A DNA stretch of 7,663 bases from Planctomycetota bacterium (GTDB taxonomy: Bacteria; Planctomycetota; Planctomycetia; Planctomycetales; Planctomycetaceae), in assembly GCA_003669575.1 (NCBI GenBank), contig QWOR01000143.1, positions 1 through 7,663 on the forward strand, in the 5' to 3' direction. The notes beneath the pieces were generated by a model. It searched no databases, was not told the DNA's origin, and saw only the letters and a list, made by a program, of their open reading frames with translations. Made by a program: the position numbers and the translations under genes. This document shows, in pieces, positions 1 through 5,877 of this stretch (positions within the stretch are counted from its first letter, which is position 1; every line of letters starts with the position of its first letter).

Positions 1-717
1 CATGATTCGGCTAATCTTCTCGCGGAGCAACGTGGGAATTCGCAGCAGCGACAACGCTCCGTCGATCAACCGGATAAACGTAGACGTCCAGATTAGGAAA
101 CAGACGGCTCCTACTACCCCCAGGAGGACAACTCCCCCCACGACCAGCGCCGGCTTTCGCATGTCATCCGACATATTCGGAAGGCTGACCAAACCCACGC
201 CCAGCAGCAACAAGATCGCCAGCGTGTCCAGAATGCGTTCGAGAGCCACCGTCGTGAACACCGAAGCAATCGGCTGTGCCGTGCGGCGAGCGAAGACCAG
301 TACGCGGACAATCTCACCAATGCGTGCCGGAAGCACGTTGTTGACCGCAAACCCCGACAGCATGGGACCGAAGCAGTCACCCCAGGTGCGATATTCCCCG
401 AGCGGCGAAAGCAACAGCTTCCAACGGTATGCCTTCAACGTGTAGAAGGCCGCCAGCATCACCAGCAGCAGCGGCAACAACCGATAATTGGCCGAACGAA
501 ATGCTTCCACAAACTCATGGCGTTGCTTCTCATCCCGAATGACATCACCCGCCGCAAACCACAGGCAGATCAAAGAAACACAAACTCCCACAAAGAGCTG
601 GAAGAATTGCGATTTCCAGAAGTGGGGGCGGGGAAGAGGCGGAGCGGTCACTGGGCGTCCGATTTCTGTGGGGATAGTGATGGTGTCCCGCGGATACCGG
701 CCAGCGCCGTGGGACAT
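1..717 (-). CDS. Lysylphosphatidylglycerol synthase TM-region (UPF0104-like) membrane protein, 3' end outside window
   Basis: Reading the minus strand from ATG 717-715 gives 239 uninterrupted codons that run off the left edge, so the C-terminus is missing. The product is a polytopic membrane protein with hydrophobic segments at about residues 38-56, 80-97, 155-178 and 190-212. The block NNVLPARIGEIVRVLVF (126-142), followed by the ALERILDTL segment (159-167), is the characteristic pattern of the lysylphosphatidylglycerol synthase transmembrane / AglD-like family. Members are linked to flipping or modifying lipids or to glycolipid assembly, but most bacterial ones have no proven substrate. The first 35 residues are proline-rich and probably cytoplasmic. 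ATG 717 is the first start after an in-frame TAG at about 790; no clear Shine-Dalgarno precedes it. The gene diverges from the TPR gene. The family call is firm; the biochemical role is not. Confidence 0.85.
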   Translation of the reverse strand, partial: MSHGAGRYPRDTITIPTEIGRPVTAPPLPRPHFWKSQFFQLFVGVCVSLICLWFAAGDVIRDEKQRHEFVEAFRSANYRLLPLLLVMLAAFYTLKAYRWKLLLSPLGEYRTWGDCFGPMLSGFAVNNVLPARIGEIVRVLVFARRTAQPIASVFTTVALERILDTLAILLLLGVGLVSLPNMSDDMRKPALVVGGVVLLGVVGAVCFLIWTSTFIRLIDGALSLLRIPTLLREKISRIM

Positions 718-828
718 TCTCGGACACTGGTCGGAGTGGGCCGAGTGGTCTCGGGCAAAGAGGTGGAACTCCCGCCAAGTCGCGGTATGCTACTGAAAAC
801 TCACCATGTCCTGAAACAGGGCTTTTCC

Positions 829-1686
829 ATGCTGTGGCTGCTCGCGCAGGTGAACGACACTCCCCGTCCTACTCCCGAAGAGTGGGACCAGATACAGCAA
901 GAGATGTACGCTCCCGTGCCACATTGGGGGCTATTCCTGTCCGCTGGAATGGCGTGGGTCATTGGACTGCTATCAACGATCTTCTGGATCTGGATGATCC
1001 TTTACTGCATTCGGAACGATTCTGAGCGGCAAACCTGGCTGTGGATATTGCTCTTCTTTCCAGGGGTCGGGCCGCTGATTTACTTTTTTGCCCGCTGGGT
1101 GCCCAGCAGCTCGTTGGCGATGCCGACATTCCTGAAACGCTGGACCGAGGCCAGCAAGATCCGGCGACTGGAGGCTACTGCCCGGCAGATCGGCAACCCC
1201 TATCAGTTCATCGAATGGGGCGACGCTCTCCGCGACACAAAGCGGTGGGAAGCTGCAGCTGCGGCCTATCGCCAGGCGCTGCATAAGGAGCCCCAGAACC
1301 TTCCCGCCTTGTGGGGACTGGCAAATTGTCTGGTATCGCTGGGGAATTTTGCGGAAGCTCGAGTCCCGCTCACCACCATCATGAGTATTGACCCCGCCTA
1401 CAAGTTTGGTGATGTCTCGTTGCTGTACGGTCGGACGCTTCATGCTCTGGGGGAGCAAGACGCCGAGCAGGAACACTGGCGAACCCATATGAAGCGCTGG
1501 CGACAGCCCGAGGCGATGTATACGCTGGCTCAAGTCCTGATCGAGCGGGGAGAAAATGCTGAAGCCACTCAGTTGCTGCAGAGCATGATCGCCGATATCG
1601 AGATCACGCCCCGCGCTCTGGCCCGCAAGGTTTTCTTCTGGAAAGGCCGCGGGAAGAAGCTGCTGCGTTCGATCCCCAAGTCGTAG
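829..1686 (+). CDS. Membrane-anchored tetratricopeptide-repeat protein
   Basis: The 285-residue protein has two transmembrane segments (about 34-60 and 70-89), then a soluble region with TPR-like helical repeats (about 120-265), and ends in a basic tail. The second membrane segment, with its WILLFFPGVGPLIYFFAR pattern (72-89), resembles the short two-helix N-terminal module of phospholipase D/cardiolipin synthases (PLDc_N), here without any catalytic domain. The best TPR unit is at about 123-155 (WGDALRDTKRWEAAAAAYRQ). The role is unknown; such proteins usually act as scaffolds at the membrane. The frame is open further upstream, but the sequence before 829 is the antisense of the divergent gene and looks non-coding. 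I chose ATG 829 because AGGG lies 7 nt upstream; ATG 787 is an alternative that adds 14 residues. It converges on ribE. Confidence 0.8.
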   Translation: MLWLLAQVNDTPRPTPEEWDQIQQEMYAPVPHWGLFLSAGMAWVIGLLSTIFWIWMILYCIRNDSERQTWLWILLFFPGVGPLIYFFARWVPSSSLAMPTFLKRWTEASKIRRLEATARQIGNPYQFIEWGDALRDTKRWEAAAAAYRQALHKEPQNLPALWGLANCLVSLGNFAEARVPLTTIMSIDPAYKFGDVSLLYGRTLHALGEQDAEQEHWRTHMKRWRQPEAMYTLAQVLIERGENAEATQLLQSMIADIEITPRALARKVFFWKGRGKKLLRSIPKS

Positions 1687-1726
1687 AATGAGCGGAAGGG
1701 CACTTGCTCCAGGGCACCTGTATCAC

Positions 1727-1755
1727 TCACCCTCACTGACGCTTCGGGTTGGTGA
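1727..1755. repeat. Candidate dispersed planctomycete intergenic repeat with imperfect dyad
   Basis: In the 141 bp between two convergent genes, the outer arms TCACC and GGTGA enclose nested ACCC and GGGT around the core GACGCTTCGGGTTGG. I recall near-identical sequences (ACCCGAAGCGTCAG on the other strand) scattered through intergenic regions of planctomycete genomes. Only one copy lies in this window, so the repeat status is from memory and not shown here. There is no T-run after it, so it is not a classic terminator, though its position between two gene ends would fit a 3'-end structure. Confidence 0.4.
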
Positions 1756-1827
1756 ATACGTGGTAGCCCGCATTTTGAGGTCCATCAGGATTGACCGCTG
1801 AGGAGCCGCTGGATTGCGGCACGCTGC

Positions 1828-2448
1828 TCACTGCACCGTTGATGCACCACTGTATTGAGGCAACAGTTTTTCGATGTACTTGCCGAGGATGTCGGTCTCG
1901 ATATTCACCGGGTCTCCGACGGCCCGACGACCTAATGTCGTGACCTGCAGCGTATGAGGGATGAGGGCAATCTGAAACGTGTCAGCCGTCACCTTCACCA
2001 GCGTCAGGCTGACACCATCGACCGTGATCGAGCCCTTCTCCACCATCTGGCGGGTCAAAGCAGCTGGAACGCTAAAGGTCATGAAGACCCATTCGCCCTC
2101 AGCATCAATCGCGTCCACCCGACCAAGTGCGTCGACATGTCCCTGCACAAAATGGCCGCCCAATCGAGAGCCGACCTGCACGGAACGTTCAACGTTGACG
2201 ACATCCCCGACCTGGAGCCGGCCGAGGTTTGTCCGGGAGAGCGTCTCGGAGCCAGCCTGAAAACTCCAGCTGTGGCCGTCGATTGCGATGACGGTCAGGC
2301 AACAGCCGTTGAGTGCAATGCTGTCGCCCAGACGAACAGTCTCGACCTCGGGCAGGTCAGTGGGAGCCGCAATCTTGAGAGTGAGCGACACCGCATCCGG
2401 GGTCAGAGAAACCACACTCCCCAAACCTTCGACCAGACCAGTAAACAT
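1828..2448 (-). CDS. ribE: Riboflavin synthase (alpha subunit)
   Basis: This enzyme catalyses the last step of riboflavin synthesis: dismutation of two 6,7-dimethyl-8-ribityllumazine molecules into riboflavin and a pyrimidinedione, in the cytoplasm, as a homotrimer. The 206-residue length is normal. Two lumazine-binding repeats are visible: residues 1-96, starting MFTGLVEGLG and containing NGCCLTV (48-54), and residues 97-195, with GGHFVQGHVD (97-106), GSITVDGVSLTLV (139-151) and LIPHTL (162-167). The frame is open to 2517, but the family N-terminus begins exactly at ATG 2448, which is preceded by a good ribosome binding site. No other riboflavin genes and no FMN riboswitch are visible nearby, so it appears to be a lone rib gene. 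It diverges from the receiver gene and converges on the TPR gene. Confidence 0.96.
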   Translation of the reverse strand: MFTGLVEGLGSVVSLTPDAVSLTLKIAAPTDLPEVETVRLGDSIALNGCCLTVIAIDGHSWSFQAGSETLSRTNLGRLQVGDVVNVERSVQVGSRLGGHFVQGHVDALGRVDAIDAEGEWVFMTFSVPAALTRQMVEKGSITVDGVSLTLVKVTADTFQIALIPHTLQVTTLGRRAVGDPVNIETDILGKYIEKLLPQYSGASTVQ

Positions 2449-2454
2449 GGAAAA

Positions 2455-2460
2455 CACCTT
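2455..2460 (-). promoter_or_regulatory. ribE ribosome binding site
   Basis: On the minus strand, AAGGTG is separated from the ATG at 2448-2446 by 6 nt. This supports the 206-residue start of riboflavin synthase over the longer open frame, which begins at 2517. Confidence 0.7.
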
Positions 2461-2505
2461 GCGATTCACGTATTCGCGGAAACCTTGTCCCCGGATGCAT
2501 GGCGG

Positions 2506-2528
2506 GACCCCTGACAAGCATCAGGGTC
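2506..2528. repeat. Inverted repeat in the ribE/receiver divergent region
   Basis: GACCC(C)TGA at 2506-2514 and TCAGGGTC at 2521-2528 form an 8-bp dyad with one bulged C and a 6-nt centre. It overlaps the -35 box and spacer of the promoter candidate for the receiver gene, a position typical of an operator. No regulator is identified. Confidence 0.4.
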
Positions 2529-2540
2529 ACAGGGTATCAT
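2511..2540 (+). promoter_or_regulatory. Candidate sigma70 promoter of the receiver gene
   Basis: CTGACA (2511-2516) and TATCAT (2535-2540), spaced by 18 nt, each match the consensus at 5 of 6 positions. Transcription would start near 2547, leaving a leader of about 49 nt. The in-frame ATG at 2539 lies inside this -10 box, which argues that translation starts at 2596 instead. Confidence 0.5.
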
Positions 2541-2595
2541 GCGGTTTACTTCAGGTCGAAGGTGGGGCACCGCCTTCTCAACGGGAATAGATGGC

Positions 2596-3021
2596 ATGGC
2601 GACGATTGTGTTGATCGAGGATGACCGGGAAATTGGTTCCACGCTGTCCGCAGTACTGGAAGGTGCCGGGTATCGCGTAGTGCTGGCCACCAACGGAATC
2701 GACGGGCAGCGGCTGATCACCGCCGAGCGGCCTGATCTGGTCATCACCGACATGATGATGCCCCGCATGGGTGGCTTTCCAGTTCTGGAGTTTTTGCGGA
2801 CTCTCGATGCGCCACCCAAGGTGATCATGATCACCGCCAACGAAGGGGGCCGGCACAAGGCGTATGCCGAAATGCTCGGTGCGGTGGATTACCTGCGCAA
2901 GCCGTTCGCCATGGATGTGATGCTGGAAGCGGTCAAGAATGCCATCGGTGCCAGCGAAGTCGAAAAGAAACCCGCTCCGATTCGCCGACGGGTGTTGAAG
3001 AAGAAGGATGAGGATGAGTAG
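2596..3021 (+). CDS. Stand-alone CheY-like response regulator receiver protein
   Basis: The 141-residue protein is one receiver domain with a short charged tail and no output domain. All key residues of the phosphorelay switch are present: the acidic pair D9/D10, the phospho-acceptor D52 in the TDMMMP motif, the switch residues T80 and Y99, and K102 in RKPF. Residues 121-141 form a basic stretch (KKPAPIRRRVLKKK) that ends acidic (DEDE). It would be phosphorylated by a histidine kinase and signal by protein-protein contact. No kinase is encoded in the window, so it is an orphan here and its pathway is unknown. ATG 2596 starts the domain exactly; its Shine-Dalgarno is weak. ATG 2539 would add 19 non-conserved residues and overlaps the promoter candidate. 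A terminator follows the stop. Confidence 0.92.
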   Translation: MATIVLIEDDREIGSTLSAVLEGAGYRVVLATNGIDGQRLITAERPDLVITDMMMPRMGGFPVLEFLRTLDAPPKVIMITANEGGRHKAYAEMLGAVDYLRKPFAMDVMLEAVKNAIGASEVEKKPAPIRRRVLKKKDEDE

Positions 3022-3059
3022 CAGGAGCGGCGTGTCACGTGTCGTGAGTGCCCGCGTAT

Positions 3060-3090
3060 GGACAGACAGGAATGTCTGTCCTATTTTTTT
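3060..3090 (+). terminator. Intrinsic terminator after the receiver gene; possible dispersed repeat
   Basis: A perfect 9-bp stem, GGACAGACA (3060-3068) and TGTCTGTCC (3073-3081), with loop GGAA is followed by TA and seven Ts. It lies 39 bp after the receiver stop and before the convergent amidohydrolase end at 3111. A smaller hairpin, TCACG-TGT-CGTGA (3035-3047), precedes it. The GGACAGACA/TGTCTGTCC palindrome is one I remember as recurrent in planctomycete genomes; the window holds one copy. Confidence 0.85.
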
Positions 3091-3110
3091 GGCGAAACTC
3101 TGACATGAAT

Positions 3111-3944
3111 TCACGCCACCCCATAGAACCGCTGGGCGGTCCCGCAGTAAATCTCCTGTCGCTCGGCGTCGCTGAGTTGACTCAGACAGGTACGCAAAGC
3201 ATCGAACTGTTGCTGGTAACTTCCCGCTAATTCGCAAACAGGCCAGTCGCTGCCGTACATCAATCGTTTCGGACCAAAACATTCGAGTGCAATGTCGACG
3301 TAGCGGCGCAGATCATCGGGCTTCCAGTGCACCCAGTCGGCCTCGGTGATCATCCCCGACAGTTTGCAGTGCATGTTCGGGAACTTCGCAGCTGCGCGGA
3401 AGTTCGGTTCCCAATCGTCGAATCGTTGTTCTTTGATCTTCGGCTTGGAGAGGTGATCGATCACCATCGGGAGTTCGGGCAGATCCCGGCCGAGCGTGGC
3501 GGCGTGCTTCAGGTGTTTCACATAAAACAACACATCAAACGGGACCTTGTGCTTTTGCAGGACCTTGAGCCCGCGCTGGACATCGGACCGGATAATGAAG
3601 TCGTCATCGGGTTCGCCCTGGGTAATGTGCCTTACGCCGACGAACTTGGGGTTCGTCCGGAACTCGGCCAACTGGGCTTCACACTCAGGACTGACAAGAT
3701 CGATCCAGCCGACGACGCCACAGATCCAGTCGTTTTCTGCCGCGAACTGCAATGCCCAGCGGTTCTCATCGAGATCGTGCTGCGTCTGCACAAAGATTGT
3801 CTTCGAGACTCCAGCTGCATCAATGAGGGGCTTGAGGTGTTCGGGCCGGTAATCGCGACAGATCTTGCGGTGCTCGGGGATCTGGAGCCAGTCCGTGTCG
3901 AAACGCCCGATTTCCCAGTAGTGTTGATGTGCGTCGATAATCAT
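3111..3944 (-). CDS. Amidohydrolase family 2 protein, sugar-lactonase type (COG3618-like)
   Basis: The 277-residue protein is a TIM-barrel metal-dependent hydrolase of the amidohydrolase 2 family, closest in pattern to L-fuconolactonase / L-rhamnonolactonase-type enzymes. Visible motifs are the first-strand DAHQHYW with metal-site H6 and H8, VGVRH (102-106), VIDHLSKP (161-168), CKLSGM (193-198) and GSDWPVC (231-237), whose D233 is the expected catalytic aspartate. It ends in the usual FYGV. There is no signal peptide, so it is cytoplasmic. Such enzymes open sugar-acid lactones in fucose or rhamnose breakdown, but no sugar-pathway gene lies nearby and the substrate is not known. ATG 3944 has AGGA about 10 nt upstream. 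The leader upstream contains a strong intrinsic terminator that may be regulatory. Confidence 0.88.
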   Translation of the reverse strand: MIIDAHQHYWEIGRFDTDWLQIPEHRKICRDYRPEHLKPLIDAAGVSKTIFVQTQHDLDENRWALQFAAENDWICGVVGWIDLVSPECEAQLAEFRTNPKFVGVRHITQGEPDDDFIIRSDVQRGLKVLQKHKVPFDVLFYVKHLKHAATLGRDLPELPMVIDHLSKPKIKEQRFDDWEPNFRAAAKFPNMHCKLSGMITEADWVHWKPDDLRRYVDIALECFGPKRLMYGSDWPVCELAGSYQQQFDALRTCLSQLSDAERQEIYCGTAQRFYGVA

Positions 3945-4077
3945 GCAACGAAGTCCTGAGCGATAGTCACGTGGCAGAGAGCGACAATTTAACGCATGGC
4001 GGTCACAACTCAGAGTGAGTCGGCTGACGTGACATACCGGCGAAATTCTCGATGCCAGGTGTAATCAGACTGCCAAT

Positions 4078-4135
4078 AAAAAATCCCGGAAACAGCGAGT
4101 CCTAGGGGGGGCTTTGGACTCAAGCTATTTCCGGG
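4078..4135 (-). terminator. Long intrinsic terminator on the minus strand
   Basis: Arms 4085-4102 and 4116-4135 form a nearly continuous stem. The outer 8 bp are CCCGGAAA/TTTCCGGG, then come one mismatch, AGC/GCT, a 2-nt bulge, and GAGTCC/GGACTC. The 13-nt loop contains a run of seven Gs (4105-4111). Read on the minus strand, the stem is followed by A and then six Ts (4083-4078), while the plus-strand side has no T-run, so it works on minus-strand transcripts. It lies about 140 bp upstream of the amidohydrolase start and about 570 bp downstream of the lipoprotein stop. It therefore ends either a separate RNA or an attenuated leader. Confidence 0.75.
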
Positions 4136-4287
4136 GGCGATAAGACTTCGCAGACGGCTGAAGAGCAACATTTGCTGCGAGGAAAAACCGGGAATCGTCG
4201 GCATCCATGCCTTCGATCCACCGTGCCTGTCATCCTTGACGTGGCATCCACGCAACGCGTGTTGTTCTACCGCTGTCGCGATCGAAC
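4078..4287 (-). ncRNA. Candidate structured small RNA or amidohydrolase leader, about 200 nt
   Basis: Between a promoter candidate (4322-4294) and a strong intrinsic terminator, the minus strand holds four short perfect dyads in series: CGTGG/CCACG (4252-4240), GGCAT/ATGCC (4211-4200), AGCAA/TTGCT (4176-4164) and CTTC-GC/GC-GAAG (4163-4146). The last two abut. No convincing open frame fills the stretch. TCCCGG (4193-4188) could also pair with CCGGGA of the terminator's 3' arm (4089-4084), which would allow an antiterminator. I do not recognise a known RNA family. The ends are estimated from the promoter and the T-run. Short hairpins arise by chance, so this is a hypothesis. Confidence 0.3.
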
Positions 4288-4293
4288 GCGGGG

Positions 4294-4322
4294 AACTTAT
4301 GCCCGTTTCTCAAATGGGTCAA
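4294..4322 (-). promoter_or_regulatory. Candidate sigma70 promoter for the minus-strand RNA
   Basis: On the minus strand TTGACC (4322-4317) is followed after 17 nt by TAAGTT (4299-4294). The -35 is 5/6 to consensus. The -10 is only 3/6, but it keeps the most conserved T, A and final T. A transcript would start near 4287 and meet the terminator at 4078. Confidence 0.35.
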
Positions 4323-4644
4323 TACGACTTCCCTTGATTTCATATGGTCCCGACTGGCTCTGCAAAAATTGCCGAACGCGGGTCTCCAGAACTCGAAAAC
4401 CTAGGGAAATGACTCGGTTTCCGAAATCAAGCGGCGATGAGACAGCGGGGCAATCGCTCCGTTGAGCGTCCCTCTGGCAAAAGTGTCGCTGGTGTTTTTT
4501 CCAGATTGATCAAAACTTTTCAGGTCTCCGTCGGATAGGTACGCGAGACTCGAGCAAACGTCACGCGTCTTGATCGCTGCATGTCTCGACGGCCAAATGA
4601 CAAGGCAATCTTTCCCTCGCATCGCCACGGGATGTTCAGCCCAC

Positions 4645-4679
4645 GCAGATGGCCGCTCAATATGAGGTCAGCCATCTGC
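4645..4679 (-). terminator. 3' hairpin after the lipoprotein gene
   Basis: A perfect 9-bp dyad, GCAGATGGC (4645-4653) and GCCATCTGC (4671-4679), encloses a second 4-bp stem CTCA/TGAG (4656-4666). It lies 28 bp beyond the stop of the minus-strand lipoprotein gene. There is no T-run on either strand, so it may be a terminator without a U-tail or a hairpin that stabilises the mRNA end. Confidence 0.5.
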
Positions 4680-4707
4680 AATACAAACCGCCGATGAGCT
4701 GGAAAAT

Positions 4708-5451
4708 CTACCTGTTGGTCTCCGTACCTGGTGTCTCTTCAAGAGCAGTTTGAGTGGTACTGGTGTACTGAATGGCGGGCGGGGTCAGTGGAGTGACGGT
4801 TTCCTGTTTCGGCTTGGCGAAAACGACCGTCGAGGGAATGTAGTTCCACTTGTTCGCCGCTGGGCCCTGCGTCATGTTCTCGACTTCACCGTGAATGGAC
4901 CCGGAGTGGAAGGGACCGATCCCGGCGACAAACCAGTTGTTGGTGTCGGACTGAGCGAGCGTCATCCCGCCCTCGCCGAGGACTTCCTTGGTCTTGGCAT
5001 CGATCGCAACGATTCCGAGCTTGGCGGTTCCCGTCTGAACCTGGCGGGTCAGAACGCGGACTTCGGGCAGCGTCAACATGCCCGGGAGAGTGATTTCGGG
5101 AACTCCCAGAAATGAATCAGCGACATCGGTCCCGACCACGCCCGTACGCAGTTCAACCAGTACCTCAGCTTCTTCCGCCTTGGGGACCAGGATCGCACCC
5201 TGATGCAAGATGCGATGACGAACTGACGAAATCACATACTGCTTGTCGACACATTCGACGTAACGTTCATCTAGAAACACCGTGTGTCCACGGAAGGCCC
5301 GGAAGTCGATCTTATCGAGAGCCTGATCCACAGCGTTTGAGATCAGCAGCTGCTCGGTAGCTGTGCGAGCGGTGTTTGAAGTCTTGGATGAAGCACACCC
5401 CAACAGACCCCAAGTCAGAAATCCGCAGATCAATAAATGAGAACGCAGCAT
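4708..5451 (-). CDS. DUF6655-like lipoprotein of unknown function
   Basis: The 247-residue precursor begins with a short lipoprotein signal: R3, a hydrophobic stretch, and the lipobox LLGC with the lipidated cysteine at residue 19. The mature part starts with SSKTSNTARTATEQLLISNA (21-40), a block I associate with the DUF6655 family found in planctomycetes; I could not check this against a database. Residues 50-215 look like a compact alternating alpha/beta domain, and the C-terminal 30 residues are low-complexity, rich in T, P and E. It should sit in a membrane facing the periplasm; the function is unknown. The frame is open upstream to a GTG at 5571, but ATG 5451 has a strong ribosome binding site and starts the signal peptide. 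It is a single-gene unit divergent from ftsH. Confidence 0.85.
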   Translation of the reverse strand: MLRSHLLICGFLTWGLLGCASSKTSNTARTATEQLLISNAVDQALDKIDFRAFRGHTVFLDERYVECVDKQYVISSVRHRILHQGAILVPKAEEAEVLVELRTGVVGTDVADSFLGVPEITLPGMLTLPEVRVLTRQVQTGTAKLGIVAIDAKTKEVLGEGGMTLAQSDTNNWFVAGIGPFHSGSIHGEVENMTQGPAANKWNYIPSTVVFAKPKQETVTPLTPPAIQYTSTTQTALEETPGTETNR

Positions 5452-5458
5452 GCAGCAT

Positions 5459-5466
5459 CCCTCCCT
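5459..5466 (-). promoter_or_regulatory. Lipoprotein gene ribosome binding site
   Basis: AGGGAGGG on the minus strand lies 7 nt before the ATG at 5451-5449. It decides the start in favour of the lipoprotein signal peptide over the longer open frame. Confidence 0.75.
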
Positions 5467-5778
5467 GGAAGCAGCCCGCACTGTGAGTTTCAAACCCGGG
5501 GCAATCTCCTTCGCCCCGACGAGAATGAAACAACCATCATGAACTCTCCTGTCATCGAGTGACTCGGTCACATGAGTTCAGGCGAGTCCGTCTCATCACC
5601 CACACTCGCGGCATCTCTGACAGCATCCAGCGGACAATCATTACGACTGGTGAGTCCAGTAAATGTGGAATAAACGGACCATCAACAGGTCAGCTGATCA
5701 AGTTCGACATCACACTCTCAAGCATCTGACTCGAAAGTACTTGCAGCAAATCGACAACGTTCGGACTCGGATCACAGA

Positions 5779-5807
5779 TTGACCACTTCCAAGTCGAGGA
5801 ATAGAGT
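5779..5807 (+). promoter_or_regulatory. ftsH: Candidate sigma70 promoter of ftsH
   Basis: TTGACC (5779-5784) and TAGAGT (5802-5807), spaced by 17 nt, match the consensus at 5/6 and 4/6 positions. A start near 5814 would leave a leader of about 64 nt. No heat-shock CIRCE-type inverted repeat is visible. Confidence 0.45.
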
Positions 5808-5877
5808 GAATCTGCGGAACCGGTCATTCTCTTCGTGAGTTGCACGCCTCCCGCAGTAATGACTGACAGGATTTCGC

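Larger units (their letters stand above)
4136..4707. other. Region without a convincing gene
   Basis: Open frames of 75-97 codons exist on both strands, but they show no recognisable domain, no good ribosome binding site and no coding-like composition. Besides the promoter and hairpins listed separately, the stretch contains a small perfect hairpin CGCTC-CGTT-GAGCG (4455-4468) and the palindrome TTGATCAA near 4507. I see no pseudogene remnant that I can name. Confidence 0.5.
5452..5877. other. Divergent intergenic region between the lipoprotein gene and ftsH
   Basis: There is no convincing gene in these 426 bp. Apart from the ribosome binding site and the ftsH promoter candidate, I see two small perfect hairpins: GGGGC/GCCCC (5498-5517), which falls in the lipoprotein mRNA leader with an AAGGAGA in its loop, and GTGAC-TCG-GTCAC (5559-5571). 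I could not pick a promoter for the lipoprotein gene. Confidence 0.5.

Noticed and set aside
517..828. N-terminal extension of the TPR protein back to ATG 517
   Set aside because: The stretch is antisense to the divergent membrane-protein gene, and its translation is low in conserved or structured features before residue 105.
2449..2517. Longer ribE start at 2517
   Set aside because: Riboflavin synthases begin with the MFTG motif, which falls at ATG 2448 with a good ribosome binding site.
4010..4255. Minus-strand open frame of 81 codons overlapping the terminator
   Set aside because: It runs straight through the long hairpin and T-run, lacks a ribosome binding site and has no protein-like motif.
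4283..4382. Ten-base direct repeat CGAACGCGGG at 4283 and 4373, exactly 90 bp apart
   Set aside because: A repeat of this length is not surprising by chance in a gap of this size, and the flanks do not match.
4172..4465. Plus-strand open frame of 97 codons
   Set aside because: Arginine- and serine-rich translation typical of a chance frame in GC-rich DNA, with no ribosome binding site.
4485..4500. T-run at 4495-4500 as a plus-strand terminator
   Set aside because: Only a 4-bp stem can be drawn before it, and no plus-strand gene lies upstream.
4401..4628. Minus-strand open frame of 75 codons downstream of the lipoprotein gene
   Set aside because: No ribosome binding site, no recognisable motif, and mixed third-position composition unlike the real genes here.
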